Shown here in pieces: positions 39,201-48,276 of a stretch of DNA of 64,000 nucleotides (positions are counted from its first letter, which is position 1; each line of letters starts with the position of its first letter). The notes under the pieces are model-generated. The model did not search any database. It saw nothing but the letters and a program-made list of their open reading frames with translations, and was not told the DNA's origin. The DNA is from Emticicia sp043780375 (lineage in GTDB: Bacteria > Bacteroidota > Bacteroidia > Cytophagales > Spirosomataceae): NCBI RefSeq assembly GCF_043780375.1, contig NZ_JAYWCU010000069.1:17829-81828 (forward strand), written 5' to 3'. The position numbers and the translations under genes were made by a program.

Positions 39201-40262
39201 ATGAAAATTTTGTTGAAACTATTCCTTTCAATTTTTATTGTAGCACTTGTAGCTTGCGTGGATAGATTTGACCCAAAATTGACGGGGGGAATACCTTATA
39301 TTATTTTTGAAGGCACGTTGACAGATCAACTTGGCCCACATTATTTTAATTTAAGTTATTCGGCTGGGTATAATAGCAACGAAAGTGTATTTGATAAAAC
39401 AGTCAATGCAGCAAAAATTTGGATAACTGATGCCAAAAATGTGAGAACAGATTTGATTGATCTAAGCAAAGGGAAATTTAGCACACCCGAAGGTTTTCGT
39501 GGACAAATTGGGAATTCATATCAAGTACATATTCAGTTAAGCGATGGAACAAGCTATGCGAGTAAGGCAGAAACCATGAGGTATTCGCCTCCAATAGACA
39601 AAGTTTATACCGAATTTAAACTCACAACAACCTTACAACCAAAACATAGAGGAAATTTTAATGTTTACCTTAATGTAAAAGACCCTGCCACCGAGGGAGA
39701 TTTTTACCGTTGGAAATGGGTGAATTATGAAATAGCAACTTCTTGTGCAAATTACATTGTTACAGGAGATAGACCAAGCATTTTTTATAAAAAATGTTGT
39801 GGAGATTGTTGGAATATTAATTCATGTTTGGGCTGTATCAACTTAGCTTCGGATAATTTGGTGAATGGGAAAACGCTACCAAAACAGTTCATTGCTCAAA
39901 TACCTTTCGATAATATTACATCATATTATATGCTTATTGAGCAAATGAGTTTATCGAGAGAAGCCTATAATTATTGGAAAAGTGTTGATGAACAAGCCAA
40001 TAATTCGGGAGGTATTTTTGATACTGCATCAGCTACTATTAGAGGCAATATCAAGAATGTAAATGATGAATCTGAAGTAATACTAGGTTATTTTCAAATA
40101 TCAGCGGTTACGCAAAAAGCTGTTTATATTCAACGAAACAATTTAGGGATATTTCCTTTTGGATTTAATATAGGAGGAAACTATAATTTTGCTACAGAAT
40201 GTGAAACATGCAAAGAAAGTCCTTATCGCACTTCCAAACGACCACTCAATTGGGTAAATTAG
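39201..40262 (+). CDS. DUF4249 lipoprotein (first of a tandem pair)
   Basis: A 353-residue outer-membrane lipoprotein: MKILLKLFLSIFIVALVACV, with a lipobox ending in Cys19. The mature part is DUF4249, with an N-terminal beta-rich region (GTLTDQLGPHYFNLSYSAGY) and a cysteine-rich segment CCGDCWNINSCLGC near residues 198-211. It is directly behind a TonB-dependent receptor and 13 bp before its paralogue, so all three form one operon. By analogy with SusD it may assist ligand uptake, but this has not been shown for DUF4249. Confidence 0.88.
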   Translation: MKILLKLFLSIFIVALVACVDRFDPKLTGGIPYIIFEGTLTDQLGPHYFNLSYSAGYNSNESVFDKTVNAAKIWITDAKNVRTDLIDLSKGKFSTPEGFRGQIGNSYQVHIQLSDGTSYASKAETMRYSPPIDKVYTEFKLTTTLQPKHRGNFNVYLNVKDPATEGDFYRWKWVNYEIATSCANYIVTGDRPSIFYKKCCGDCWNINSCLGCINLASDNLVNGKTLPKQFIAQIPFDNITSYYMLIEQMSLSREAYNYWKSVDEQANNSGGIFDTASATIRGNIKNVNDESEVILGYFQISAVTQKAVYIQRNNLGIFPFGFNIGGNYNFATECETCKESPYRTSKRPLNWVN

Positions 40263-40275
40263 TAAACCAAAATTT

Positions 40276-41337
40276 ATGAAATTATCAGTCAAACTATTGT
40301 TATCAATTTTAATTTTCACACTTGTTTCTTGTGTTGATGTTTTCGACCCACAACTTACAGGAAAAAATACCCAAATAGTTTTTGAAGGAACATTGACCGA
40401 CCAACCAGGGCCCCACTACTTTGTGTTGAGTTTTTCGGCAGGGTATAATAGTCAAGAAAGTGTTTTTGATAGATTTGTTAATGCAGCAAAAGTTTGGATA
40501 ACTGACGAAAAAAATGTGATTACCAATTTGATAGATTTGAATAGAGGGCAATTTCGAACTCCCGATGGTTTTCGGGGACAAATTGGAAAATCTTATACCT
40601 TGCACATTCGTACAAGTGATGGTACTGAATATGCCAGTAATGCCGAAACCATGCGATTTTCGCCCCCAATTGATAAAGTTTATAGCGAATTTAAACTAAA
40701 TACAGCTCCACGACCAAAATACAGAGGCAATTTTAATGTATATATTGATGTAAAAGACCCCACCACCGAAGGAGATTTCTATCGTTGGAACTGGAAAAAC
40801 TACCAAAAAGCAAGTAGTTGCGAACTCTATACCGTGCCTCGCACCGACCCGCCAGTGAGGTATTACAAAAAATGCTGTGAAGATTGTTGGAATATCAGGC
40901 AATGTATTGGCTGTGTAAAAGTTGCTTCCGATAATTTGGTAAATGGTAGAACGCTCGCCAAACAAAATATTGCTCAGATTCCTTATGACGATACAACTCC
41001 CTACTATTTATTGGTCGAACAATTGAGTTTATCGAGAGAAGCCTATAATTTTTGGAAAAGTGTTGATGCCCAAGCCAATAATTCAGGTGGAATTTTTGAT
41101 ACTGCTCCCGCTATGATTAGAGGCAATATCAAAAACCTAAAAGATGCCTCATTTCCCATGCTTGGCTTTTTTCAAGTATCGGCAGTTTCGCAAAAAGTGG
41201 CATACATCCAACGAAATGGCGTTGGAATTCAGCCATTTGTTGAGTTAGGCCCAAATTACCCTTTCTTTACTGAATGTGCCGCTTGCATAGAAAGTGCCTA
41301 TCGTACCACTCGCCGCCCGCTTGAATGGAAAGATTAG
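40276..41337 (+). CDS. DUF4249 lipoprotein (second of a tandem pair)
   Basis: A 353-residue paralogue of the preceding gene with the same length and architecture: lipobox TLVSCVD, DUF4249 domain, cysteine cluster CCEDCWNIRQCIGC. The two are alike over the whole length (for example NNSGGIFDTA and the end RTxRRPLxW), so they come from a local duplication. The stop codon overlaps by three bases (TTAG) the stop of the convergent LytTR gene. Confidence 0.88.
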   Translation: MKLSVKLLLSILIFTLVSCVDVFDPQLTGKNTQIVFEGTLTDQPGPHYFVLSFSAGYNSQESVFDRFVNAAKVWITDEKNVITNLIDLNRGQFRTPDGFRGQIGKSYTLHIRTSDGTEYASNAETMRFSPPIDKVYSEFKLNTAPRPKYRGNFNVYIDVKDPTTEGDFYRWNWKNYQKASSCELYTVPRTDPPVRYYKKCCEDCWNIRQCIGCVKVASDNLVNGRTLAKQNIAQIPYDDTTPYYLLVEQLSLSREAYNFWKSVDAQANNSGGIFDTAPAMIRGNIKNLKDASFPMLGFFQVSAVSQKVAYIQRNGVGIQPFVELGPNYPFFTECAACIESAYRTTRRPLEWKD

Positions 41338-41684
41338 TTTGTTCCAAATGTTTTAGCTTTTCTTCTCGAAACAATAATTTTATCGCCCGTAGTAAGGTGA
41401 GCAAAATGCTCTTCGCCATTGGTTTCAAAATGCTTTAAATATTGTAGATTTAGCATAAATTTTCGGTGTACACGAGCAAAACACCCTTTTTCTAAAAGTT
41501 GTACTTCATGTATTTTTAGGGTGCGTGAAGAAATAACTTTTTTACCACATCGAAGATGAAATTCGGTATAATTTTCAAGGCTACTGAGATATACTACTTC
41601 TTCAGGCTGGATACAAGTTTTACCGTGGTCAAACCAAATCATATGTGGGTCGCAAACTAAGGGCTTTGTGTAATATGTTTTCAT
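41334..41684 (-). CDS. Orphan LytTR DNA-binding protein
   Basis: A small protein that consists of a LytTR domain with no receiver. The start is taken as ATG 41684 (MKTYYTKPLVCDPHMIWFDH, 116 residues); ATG 41717 would add 11. The LytTR pattern is seen in EEVVYLSSLENYTEFHLRCG, SRTLKIHEVQLLEKGCFARVHRKFMLNLQYL and the basic end KIIVSRRKAKTF. It is the last gene of the block with two LytS-type kinases and a LytTR response regulator. Tandem repeats at 41746-41804 lie in its upstream region, where an autoregulator would bind. Confidence 0.85.
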   Translation of the reverse strand: MKTYYTKPLVCDPHMIWFDHGKTCIQPEEVVYLSSLENYTEFHLRCGKKVISSRTLKIHEVQLLEKGCFARVHRKFMLNLQYLKHFETNGEEHFAHLTTGDKIIVSRRKAKTFGTN

Positions 41685-41745
41685 GGCTATTTTTGGGGAG
41701 TTTATTAATATTCCCAAAATTGAGTAGAAAGCATTTACAAAAATA

Positions 41746-41804
41746 GGTAGATTTAGTATTTGGTAGCTTTGGTTGATATTTGGTAGGTTTGGTTGAGTAT
41801 TTGG
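41746..41804 (-). promoter_or_regulatory. Direct repeats upstream of the orphan LytTR gene
   Basis: TATTTGGTAGCTTTGGTTGA at 41757-41776 is repeated as TATTTGGTAGGTTTGGTTGA(G) at 41777-41797, then TATTTGG at 41798-41804; a degenerate GGTAGATTTAG precedes at 41746. The 20-21-bp period is about two helical turns. LytTR proteins typically bind pairs of about 9-bp direct repeats spaced by two turns. Position: 60-120 bp before the LytTR start codon. Confidence 0.55.
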
Positions 41805-41831
41805 AAATATGAAAGCCTTAAAGAAGGGTTT

Positions 41832-43769
41832 TTACTCAACTGGTATGTGTATAACTACGCTTGTTCCTTCGGGTTTTCCCGTAGCTGATTTTATGTCTTC
41901 AATATCAATTTTAATATATAAATCGTTTGTTTGGCTTAGTAAATTGACTCTTTCATTATTAATACTCATACCCATTGATTGATATTTAGGGGTGTTTTTT
42001 CTGAGTAAATATGCTTCATCTCGACCAATACCATTATCTTCAATTGTTATTATTATTTGCTCCGATTGCTCAATCTTCAAAACTAAACGCTTCTTGCCAT
42101 TCTTATTCATGAGTCCGTGTTTGATAGCATTTTCGATATATGGCTGCAAAAGCATTGGCGGGATTAGAATTTCGTCAGTATTAATATTTGGGTCTAAATG
42201 ATAGATAAATTCAAAATTATCTTCAAACCGAAGCTGCTCCAACCTAACATAAAGCAAGGTGGTTTCTAGTTCATCTTTTAGTGAAATAAGTTGCTCCTTT
42301 GAATATTGTAAAATCGAACGCATCAAGGTTGAAAAATCAGTTAAGTATTCGGCGGCCTCAACCGAACGGTGCGTGAGAATATAACTTTTGATAGAATTCA
42401 AACTATTAAACACAAAGTGTGGGTTGATTTGTGAGCGAAGCGTACGAAGCTCAGATTCTTTCACTGCTTTAAATAAAGAATTTTGTTCTTTTTGAAGTTT
42501 ATAACTTCTAATTCCGATAGCGATTGAGAAGAAAAATACTTCCAAAAGCGTACCAAACACAAACAATATGCTTGGGTCTATTCGGAGTAATACAAAGGGT
42601 GTGTTATCGAACCAATGAGTCAGAAAACCTGCCAAGCCCCCAATCATCAAAAAGGTACTTCCAATTTGTATATTTTGAGCAATGCGACCTTTTGCCCGAA
42701 AAATCATCACTAATAGAAAAATATTGAGTATTGGAAATATGTTTTGGAAAAGTTCATAAAGCCACATACTCCAATCTAAACGATTGATAATAAACAAGAT
42801 AGCAATATCTGCAAGTAATATGAAGCTTAAAAATGCAATGACCCATTGAAAGATTTTGGCTATGCGAGGAAATGTTTGATTCAGTTCGAGAAATTCAAAA
42901 ATGAATAAAAAATAAAAGATATGGGTTAGAAAAACATAGATATTACTATTTCCTGTAAATTTCAATGCAGGCAAATAACTAAAAAATAAATGAAAATATG
43001 GTGAATGTTCGAATTCCCAAAGATTAAATAAAGCAATTGAGATTGTGTAAAACCCATAAAATAAATAATATTTTTGACGGTCAAGAATATAAAACATCAA
43101 CACAAAAAGAGCTACAAAAAACAACACAGAAATCAAAAAACCATAAGCAATAAGGTATATATATTCGTCATAAAATGCCCTGATTTGATGATGATTTTGC
43201 CAAAAACGGCTTACTAAAAGTGGTTTAATAACAAATGTCGCTTTAGGATAATCATTGATTTTTATTAGAAACTGATAGACATTCTTTGGTAAAAAACGAA
43301 TTGGCAAATACTGATCATCAGCTCTAAATAATCGTTGATTTGGCAATAGTTTTTCTTGTGTTTTAACAAGGGTAACTAATTGATTATCAGTTATTTTTAA
43401 TAAAATAATTGATTGGTGGATACCCGTTGTAAACAGCAAGTCAAGAGTGTCGTTTGTAGGATTTTCGACCGAAATTTTTAGCCAATAATCATAACGATAT
43501 TCGCTTAAAAAGTTTTTTTGGATAGTGATATCTTTTAAGGCAATAAACTTTTGTTTGTTAACATCTTGCAAAGGCGTTGTTGCTGTCGAATCAACCCAAA
43601 GCATAGTTTGATTGGTACAATCTAAAAAGCCAGTTTTCTCTAGTTTCGAATATAGTTTTACTTGTCCAAAAGTTGATTGTGAAATAAGCAATATTGTCAA
43701 AAGTCTAAACAGTATCTTTAGTAAAAGACATGGTTTTGATTGAATCAATATATTTATTCCTTTCACCAT
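41832..43769 (-). CDS. Sensor histidine kinase, 7TMR-DISM/LytS type (second copy)
   Basis: A 645-residue membrane kinase. A signal-peptide-like segment (to about residue 35, STFGQ) leads to a periplasmic 7TMR-DISM extracellular domain (about 40-185), seven membrane helices (about 205-410), a short coiled linker, and a LytS-type kinase core with phospho-acceptor His451 in LRSQINPHFVFNSLNSIKSY and an ATPase domain with PPMLLQPYIENAIKHG and IEDNGIGRDEA. It is a full-length paralogue of the next kinase upstream (43812-45725). Probably phosphorylates the LytTR regulator at 45822. A 147-bp spacer with repeats follows before the orphan LytTR gene. Confidence 0.9.
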   Translation of the reverse strand: MVKGINILIQSKPCLLLKILFRLLTILLISQSTFGQVKLYSKLEKTGFLDCTNQTMLWVDSTATTPLQDVNKQKFIALKDITIQKNFLSEYRYDYWLKISVENPTNDTLDLLFTTGIHQSIILLKITDNQLVTLVKTQEKLLPNQRLFRADDQYLPIRFLPKNVYQFLIKINDYPKATFVIKPLLVSRFWQNHHQIRAFYDEYIYLIAYGFLISVLFFVALFVLMFYILDRQKYYLFYGFYTISIALFNLWEFEHSPYFHLFFSYLPALKFTGNSNIYVFLTHIFYFLFIFEFLELNQTFPRIAKIFQWVIAFLSFILLADIAILFIINRLDWSMWLYELFQNIFPILNIFLLVMIFRAKGRIAQNIQIGSTFLMIGGLAGFLTHWFDNTPFVLLRIDPSILFVFGTLLEVFFFSIAIGIRSYKLQKEQNSLFKAVKESELRTLRSQINPHFVFNSLNSIKSYILTHRSVEAAEYLTDFSTLMRSILQYSKEQLISLKDELETTLLYVRLEQLRFEDNFEFIYHLDPNINTDEILIPPMLLQPYIENAIKHGLMNKNGKKRLVLKIEQSEQIIITIEDNGIGRDEAYLLRKNTPKYQSMGMSINNERVNLLSQTNDLYIKIDIEDIKSATGKPEGTSVVIHIPVE

Positions 43770-43811
43770 AAAATAAAAATCAATGTTATTCTAATTTTAC
43801 TCATTTTACAC

Positions 43812-45725
43812 TCAAACTGGCAAATAAATCACCACTTTTGTGCCGTTGGAACTTCCGTCGTGGAATTTTTTATCAATAATATTGATAGCTATATGCAGGT
43901 CATTTGTCAAACTCAACAAGTCTACACGCTCCTTGTTAATACTCATGCCCATTGATTGGTATTTGAGCGAATTTTTTCGGAGCAACGAAGCTTGTTCTCT
44001 CCCAATTCCATTATCGTCAATGCTTATAATAATTTGTTCTTTTTCTTCAATCACTCTTAATTTCAAGCTTCTATTTCCTTCTTTATTCATCAAACCATGC
44101 TTAATAGCATTTTCGATATAAGGTTGTAAAAGCATGGGTGGAATCAAAATTGTATCAGTGTCAATACCTACTTGAAGATTATAATCAAAAGTAAAATTCT
44201 CTTCAAATCTTAGTTTTTCCAATTTTATATAGAGTAGGCTTGTTTCTAACTCATCGGTCAATGAAATAAATTTTTCTTTAGAATGTTGTAAAATCGAACG
44301 CATTAAGGTCGAAAAGTCGGTCAAATATTCGGATGCATCTAATGAGCGATGTTGTAAAATATAGCTTTTAATAGAATTTAGGCTATTAAATACAAAATGA
44401 GGGTTTATTTGTGAACGCAAAGTACTTGATTCTGACTCTTTTACGGCTTTCATTAAGCGATTTCGCTCACGTTGTGTAAGCCAAGTTTTATAGCCTAAAG
44501 CGGTTGAAAAACAAAAAATTTCAATCAAAACCCCAACGTTAAAAGGAATACTCGGAGCTAATCGCATCAATACATTATCGGCAGGTTTTATAAGCAAAAG
44601 TTGCTCTAAAAAGCCGTAAATTGCTCCAATCATTAAAATAGTTGAACCAACCTGAATATATCGAACTACGCTTCCTTTTAGTTTAAATATTTCATAAATA
44701 CCATACAAACCAAATAAAACAATGACTGGCTGGGTCAAAATCCAGACATATCCACCGAGCGAATAATCATGCAAAACAAAATTGATAAATGTATCTATCA
44801 CTAACAAATTGCCAAGCACATAGCGTACATAAATAAGAATAATTTTACTGAATTTTGGAGCAATTTTGGGTAGTTCGAGGAATTCATTAATGAATAAATT
44901 ATAAAATATATTGGTGAGAAGCAGATAAGTGTTGTTGTTCGAAGAAAATTTTAGCCAAGGCAAAAAACTGAAAAATATTTGCGTATAAGGCGAATGTTCG
45001 ATTGCCCAAAAAGAGAAAAGTAGCAAAAAAATCAAGTATAATGAGTAATAAATATAATACTTTTTTCGCTCGACAGAAAATAAAATCAGCACATAGGTTG
45101 CTATAAAAAAAAGTACCGAAACATAAAATCCATCTTGTACCAAATAAAAATATTCATCAAAAAAAGCTCGAACTTTATCTTCGTATTCCCAACCATAACT
45201 AACAAACTTAGGTACTAATCTGAAATATAATTGAGGGTGTTCGGTTACTTTTACGAGAAATTGATATGTCTGTTTTGGCTCGAAAATCAGCGGTATATAT
45301 TGCTCATCAAATCGGTAAGGACGCTCATCGGGAAGCCATTCTTGGCGAGCAATTTGTATTTTCTGATAACTACCAGTTGTTTTTCTAAAAACTACCATAC
45401 TTTTATGCGTTCCTGTTGTAAACAAGACGTTTATAAGCGAATCAGTAGGATTTTGTACGGTTAATTTTAACCAAAAAGTATAGTTATTATAAACAAATGA
45501 AATTTGATGGAACTCAAAATTAGTTAGTTGTTTAAATACTTGCTTATCAATATCTTCTATTTGTAATTTACTGGTAGAATCAATAAAAAGTACGGTGTTT
45601 TTCGAACCATTGATGAAGCCTTCATCATTCAGTTTTTGAGAAAGAATAATTGCATCAGTTTTTTGAGCAAAACTGATGGTCAGACCAAGTAATTGGTTTA
45701 ATATAAAGAGGAGAAATAACTTCAA
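43812..45725 (-). CDS. Sensor histidine kinase, 7TMR-DISM/LytS type (first copy)
   Basis: A 637-residue kinase with the same plan as its neighbour: signal peptide (MKLFLLFILNQLLGLTISFA), 7TMR-DISM extracellular domain (FTTGTHKSMVVFRKTTGSYQ), seven transmembrane helices, then LRSQINPHFVFNSLNSIKSY with His443 and the ATPase motifs PPMLLQPYIENAIKHG and IDDNGIGREQA. The kinase parts of the two copies are far more alike than the sensor parts, which suggests different ligands. It lies 96 bp behind the LytTR response regulator and 42 bp before the second kinase. Confidence 0.9.
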   Translation of the reverse strand: MKLFLLFILNQLLGLTISFAQKTDAIILSQKLNDEGFINGSKNTVLFIDSTSKLQIEDIDKQVFKQLTNFEFHQISFVYNNYTFWLKLTVQNPTDSLINVLFTTGTHKSMVVFRKTTGSYQKIQIARQEWLPDERPYRFDEQYIPLIFEPKQTYQFLVKVTEHPQLYFRLVPKFVSYGWEYEDKVRAFFDEYFYLVQDGFYVSVLFFIATYVLILFSVERKKYYIYYSLYLIFLLLFSFWAIEHSPYTQIFFSFLPWLKFSSNNNTYLLLTNIFYNLFINEFLELPKIAPKFSKIILIYVRYVLGNLLVIDTFINFVLHDYSLGGYVWILTQPVIVLFGLYGIYEIFKLKGSVVRYIQVGSTILMIGAIYGFLEQLLLIKPADNVLMRLAPSIPFNVGVLIEIFCFSTALGYKTWLTQRERNRLMKAVKESESSTLRSQINPHFVFNSLNSIKSYILQHRSLDASEYLTDFSTLMRSILQHSKEKFISLTDELETSLLYIKLEKLRFEENFTFDYNLQVGIDTDTILIPPMLLQPYIENAIKHGLMNKEGNRSLKLRVIEEKEQIIISIDDNGIGREQASLLRKNSLKYQSMGMSINKERVDLLSLTNDLHIAINIIDKKFHDGSSNGTKVVIYLPV

Positions 45726-45821
45726 TTTAGTTCCGAATGGCTGAGTTTTTTATTTTCTGGATGAGTTTTGAATATAAAAAATTATGTTGCAGATTCTGAG
45801 AGTAATTGAACAACTCAGAAC

Positions 45822-46565
45822 TCATCTAACCAAGTCCATCAGTTTTATACGATTAGCTCGTGAAACCTGCAAACTGACCCCATTATTCATTACAACGTAG
45901 CCACCTTCGCCTTTTACATATTTTTTTATATAGGCAAAATTGACCAAATAAGATTGATGGATTCGCACAAAAGGATGGTTGGACAATAGAGATTCCAAGT
46001 CTTTGAGCGTGCGAGAAATCAAGATTTTTTCTTTATTCGCCATATAGATTCTCGAATAATTACCATCAGCTTCGGCATAGATAATATCAATAATCGAAAT
46101 AAATTCCAAGCCTTCAGCAGTTGGCACGGCAATATTGGGTTTATGATGTACGCCCCCTCGCATATTTGCTAAAAGTAAATCTAAATTTTGCAAATCAACT
46201 TGTTTGTGCTGTTTTTGTCGAACCTTATCTACTGCCCGAATCAATTTATCTTTCGAGACTGGTTTTAACAAATAATCAATGGCACAAAACTCAAAAGCAG
46301 TCAGAGCAAAGGCATCATAAGCCGTACAAAAAATAACTTCAAAATTGATTTTTGGAATTTTAAGTAAAAAATCAAAACCGTTAATTTGAGGCATACTGAT
46401 GTCCAAAAAAATCATATCAGGCAACTGTGTTTCTAATACCTCAAAGGCTTTTTCGGCTGACTGGCACTTTGCCAAAACTTTCACATCGGGACAATAAGTT
46501 TGGAGTTCAATTTCGAGTGTATCCAGACAACCTTTTTCGTCGTCAATTAAGATTGCGGTAAGCAT
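45822..46565 (-). CDS. LytTR-family response regulator
   Basis: A 247-residue two-domain regulator. The receiver (1-120) has the acidic pair Asp8-Asp9, phospho-acceptor Asp55 in MIFLDISMPQINGF, and the conserved Lys101 in DYLLKPVSKDKL. The LytTR DNA-binding domain (about 140-247) has EFISIIDIIYAEADGNYSRI and HPFVRIHQSYLVNFAYIKKY. Complete and in one transcription unit with two LytS-type kinases; the cognate pair is an inference from adjacency. Confidence 0.93.
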   Translation of the reverse strand: MLTAILIDDEKGCLDTLEIELQTYCPDVKVLAKCQSAEKAFEVLETQLPDMIFLDISMPQINGFDFLLKIPKINFEVIFCTAYDAFALTAFEFCAIDYLLKPVSKDKLIRAVDKVRQKQHKQVDLQNLDLLLANMRGGVHHKPNIAVPTAEGLEFISIIDIIYAEADGNYSRIYMANKEKILISRTLKDLESLLSNHPFVRIHQSYLVNFAYIKKYVKGEGGYVVMNNGVSLQVSRANRIKLMDLVR

Positions 46566-46843
46566 AGTTCGGCTATTTTCTGAAAAGTGAATCTACACAT
46601 ATTTCTTTAAAATATGAAATCATCGATAAAAACTAAACTTTTTTAGTTGATGAGAGGTTATAAAAGTATTAGAATTTGCTTAAAAACAAGCTAAATTAAA
46701 ACCTCAATATTAAATCATTGTTGTTACAACAAATATTTTTCGGCAGATGATAGATTTTGGACTTTTTTTACTATTATTGTCACCGAATTACAAAATAATT
46801 CATCAGCAAATTCAGTAATTACAAAATAATTTTAATGTTTCTT

Positions 46844-48127
46844 ATGGCTGGTACAGCAGAGATAATACTTGACGGTAAAACATACCAATATCCAACCATC
46901 GAAGGTTCGGAAGGTGAAAAAGCAATTGATATTGCCAAGCTCCGTGACGAAACGAGCTACATAACTATTGATAGTGGCTATAAAAATACTGGTGCAACCA
47001 AAAGTGCCATTACGTTTTTAGATGGAGAATTAGGAATCCTACGTTATCGTGGTTATTCGATAGAAGACCTTGCCGAAAAAGCTAATTTTCTGGAAGTTGC
47101 TTATTTGCTTATTTATGGAGAACTGCCAAACAAAGAGCAATATAATAAATTTGAGAACGATATTCGTACCCACACCATGGTAAACGAAGATATGCGTAGA
47201 ATTTTTGATGGCTTTCCAGTAAATGCTCATCCAATGGGCGTAATGTCGTCGTTGGTAAGTGCGATGAGTGGTTTTTACCCAGATTCGTATGATGACAAAG
47301 CTCCTGACCGTACAGAATTACATATTATTCGTTTGTTAGCAAAGTTCCCAACTTTGGCAACATGGTGCTATAAAAAATCGCACGGACATCCTATCAACTA
47401 CCCAAAAAACTCATTGGATTATTGCTCGAATTTCTTGAGTATGATGTTTTCATTGCCAGTAGAAGATTATCATGTTGACCCAGTTGTTTCGGCAGCAATT
47501 AATAAATTATTGATACTTCATGCCGACCACGAGCAAAACTGTTCAACTTCAACAGTACGTTTGGTAGGTTCGTCTAAAGCAAATATATATTCGTCAATTT
47601 CGGCTGGAATTTCGGCACTTTGGGGCCCACTTCATGGTGGAGCAAACCAAGAAGTGATAGAAATGTTGGAAGAAATCAAAGCAGATGGTGGCGATGTTAT
47701 GAAATTTGTAAACAAAGCAAAAGACAAAAATTCAGGCTTCCGCTTGATGGGTTTTGGACATAGAGTTTACAAAAATTTCGACCCACGTGCTAAAATCATC
47801 AAAAAAGCTGCCGATGATATTTTAGCTAAATTGGGAGTAAATGACCCAGTTTTGGAAATTGCCAAAGGCTTGGAAGAAGCTGCTTTGCATGATGATTATT
47901 TTGTTTCCAGAAAATTATATCCAAACGTAGATTTTTATTCAGGAATCATTTATCGTGCCTTAGGAATCCCTACCAATATGTTTACTGTAATGTTTGCAAT
48001 TGGTCGTTTGCCAGGCTGGATTGGTCAGTGGAAAGAAATGAGAGCTAACAAAGAGCCAATCGGTCGCCCACGTCAGATATACACAGGTGCAACTTTACGT
48101 CCGTTTGTTCCGATAGAAAATCGGTAG
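46844..48127 (+). CDS. gltA: Citrate synthase
   Basis: A 427-residue hexameric-type (type II) citrate synthase that condenses oxaloacetate and acetyl-CoA. The start is taken as MAGTAEIILDGKTYQYPTIE at 46844; an ATG three codons upstream (46835) is also possible. The catalytic residues are visible in LHADHEQNCSTSTVR, WGPLHGGANQ and GFGHRVYKNFDPRA, with the Asp in the YPNVDFYSG motif. N-terminal strand segment FLDGELGILRYRGYSIEDLA is typical. Monocistronic with its own terminator. Confidence 0.96.
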   Translation: MAGTAEIILDGKTYQYPTIEGSEGEKAIDIAKLRDETSYITIDSGYKNTGATKSAITFLDGELGILRYRGYSIEDLAEKANFLEVAYLLIYGELPNKEQYNKFENDIRTHTMVNEDMRRIFDGFPVNAHPMGVMSSLVSAMSGFYPDSYDDKAPDRTELHIIRLLAKFPTLATWCYKKSHGHPINYPKNSLDYCSNFLSMMFSLPVEDYHVDPVVSAAINKLLILHADHEQNCSTSTVRLVGSSKANIYSSISAGISALWGPLHGGANQEVIEMLEEIKADGGDVMKFVNKAKDKNSGFRLMGFGHRVYKNFDPRAKIIKKAADDILAKLGVNDPVLEIAKGLEEAALHDDYFVSRKLYPNVDFYSGIIYRALGIPTNMFTVMFAIGRLPGWIGQWKEMRANKEPIGRPRQIYTGATLRPFVPIENR

Positions 48128-48205
48128 ATAGGCTTTTAGTTATCAGTAAATAGTTACAAATTGTTTTGGTTAGAAAAAATTGACTGTCAATTTTTGCCGA
48201 AAAAG

Positions 48206-48245
48206 ACACAAAAAATGGAAGTATTCTTGCTTCCATTTTTTGTGT
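48206..48245. terminator. Bidirectional terminator between gltA and ribE
   Basis: ACACAAAAAATGGAAG and its exact complement CTTCCATTTTTTGTGT around an 8-base loop. Runs of T near the end of each arm serve both convergent genes. Confidence 0.8.
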
Positions 48246-48276
48246 TTAAAATCCTTACCAATCATCAGTTATAAAA

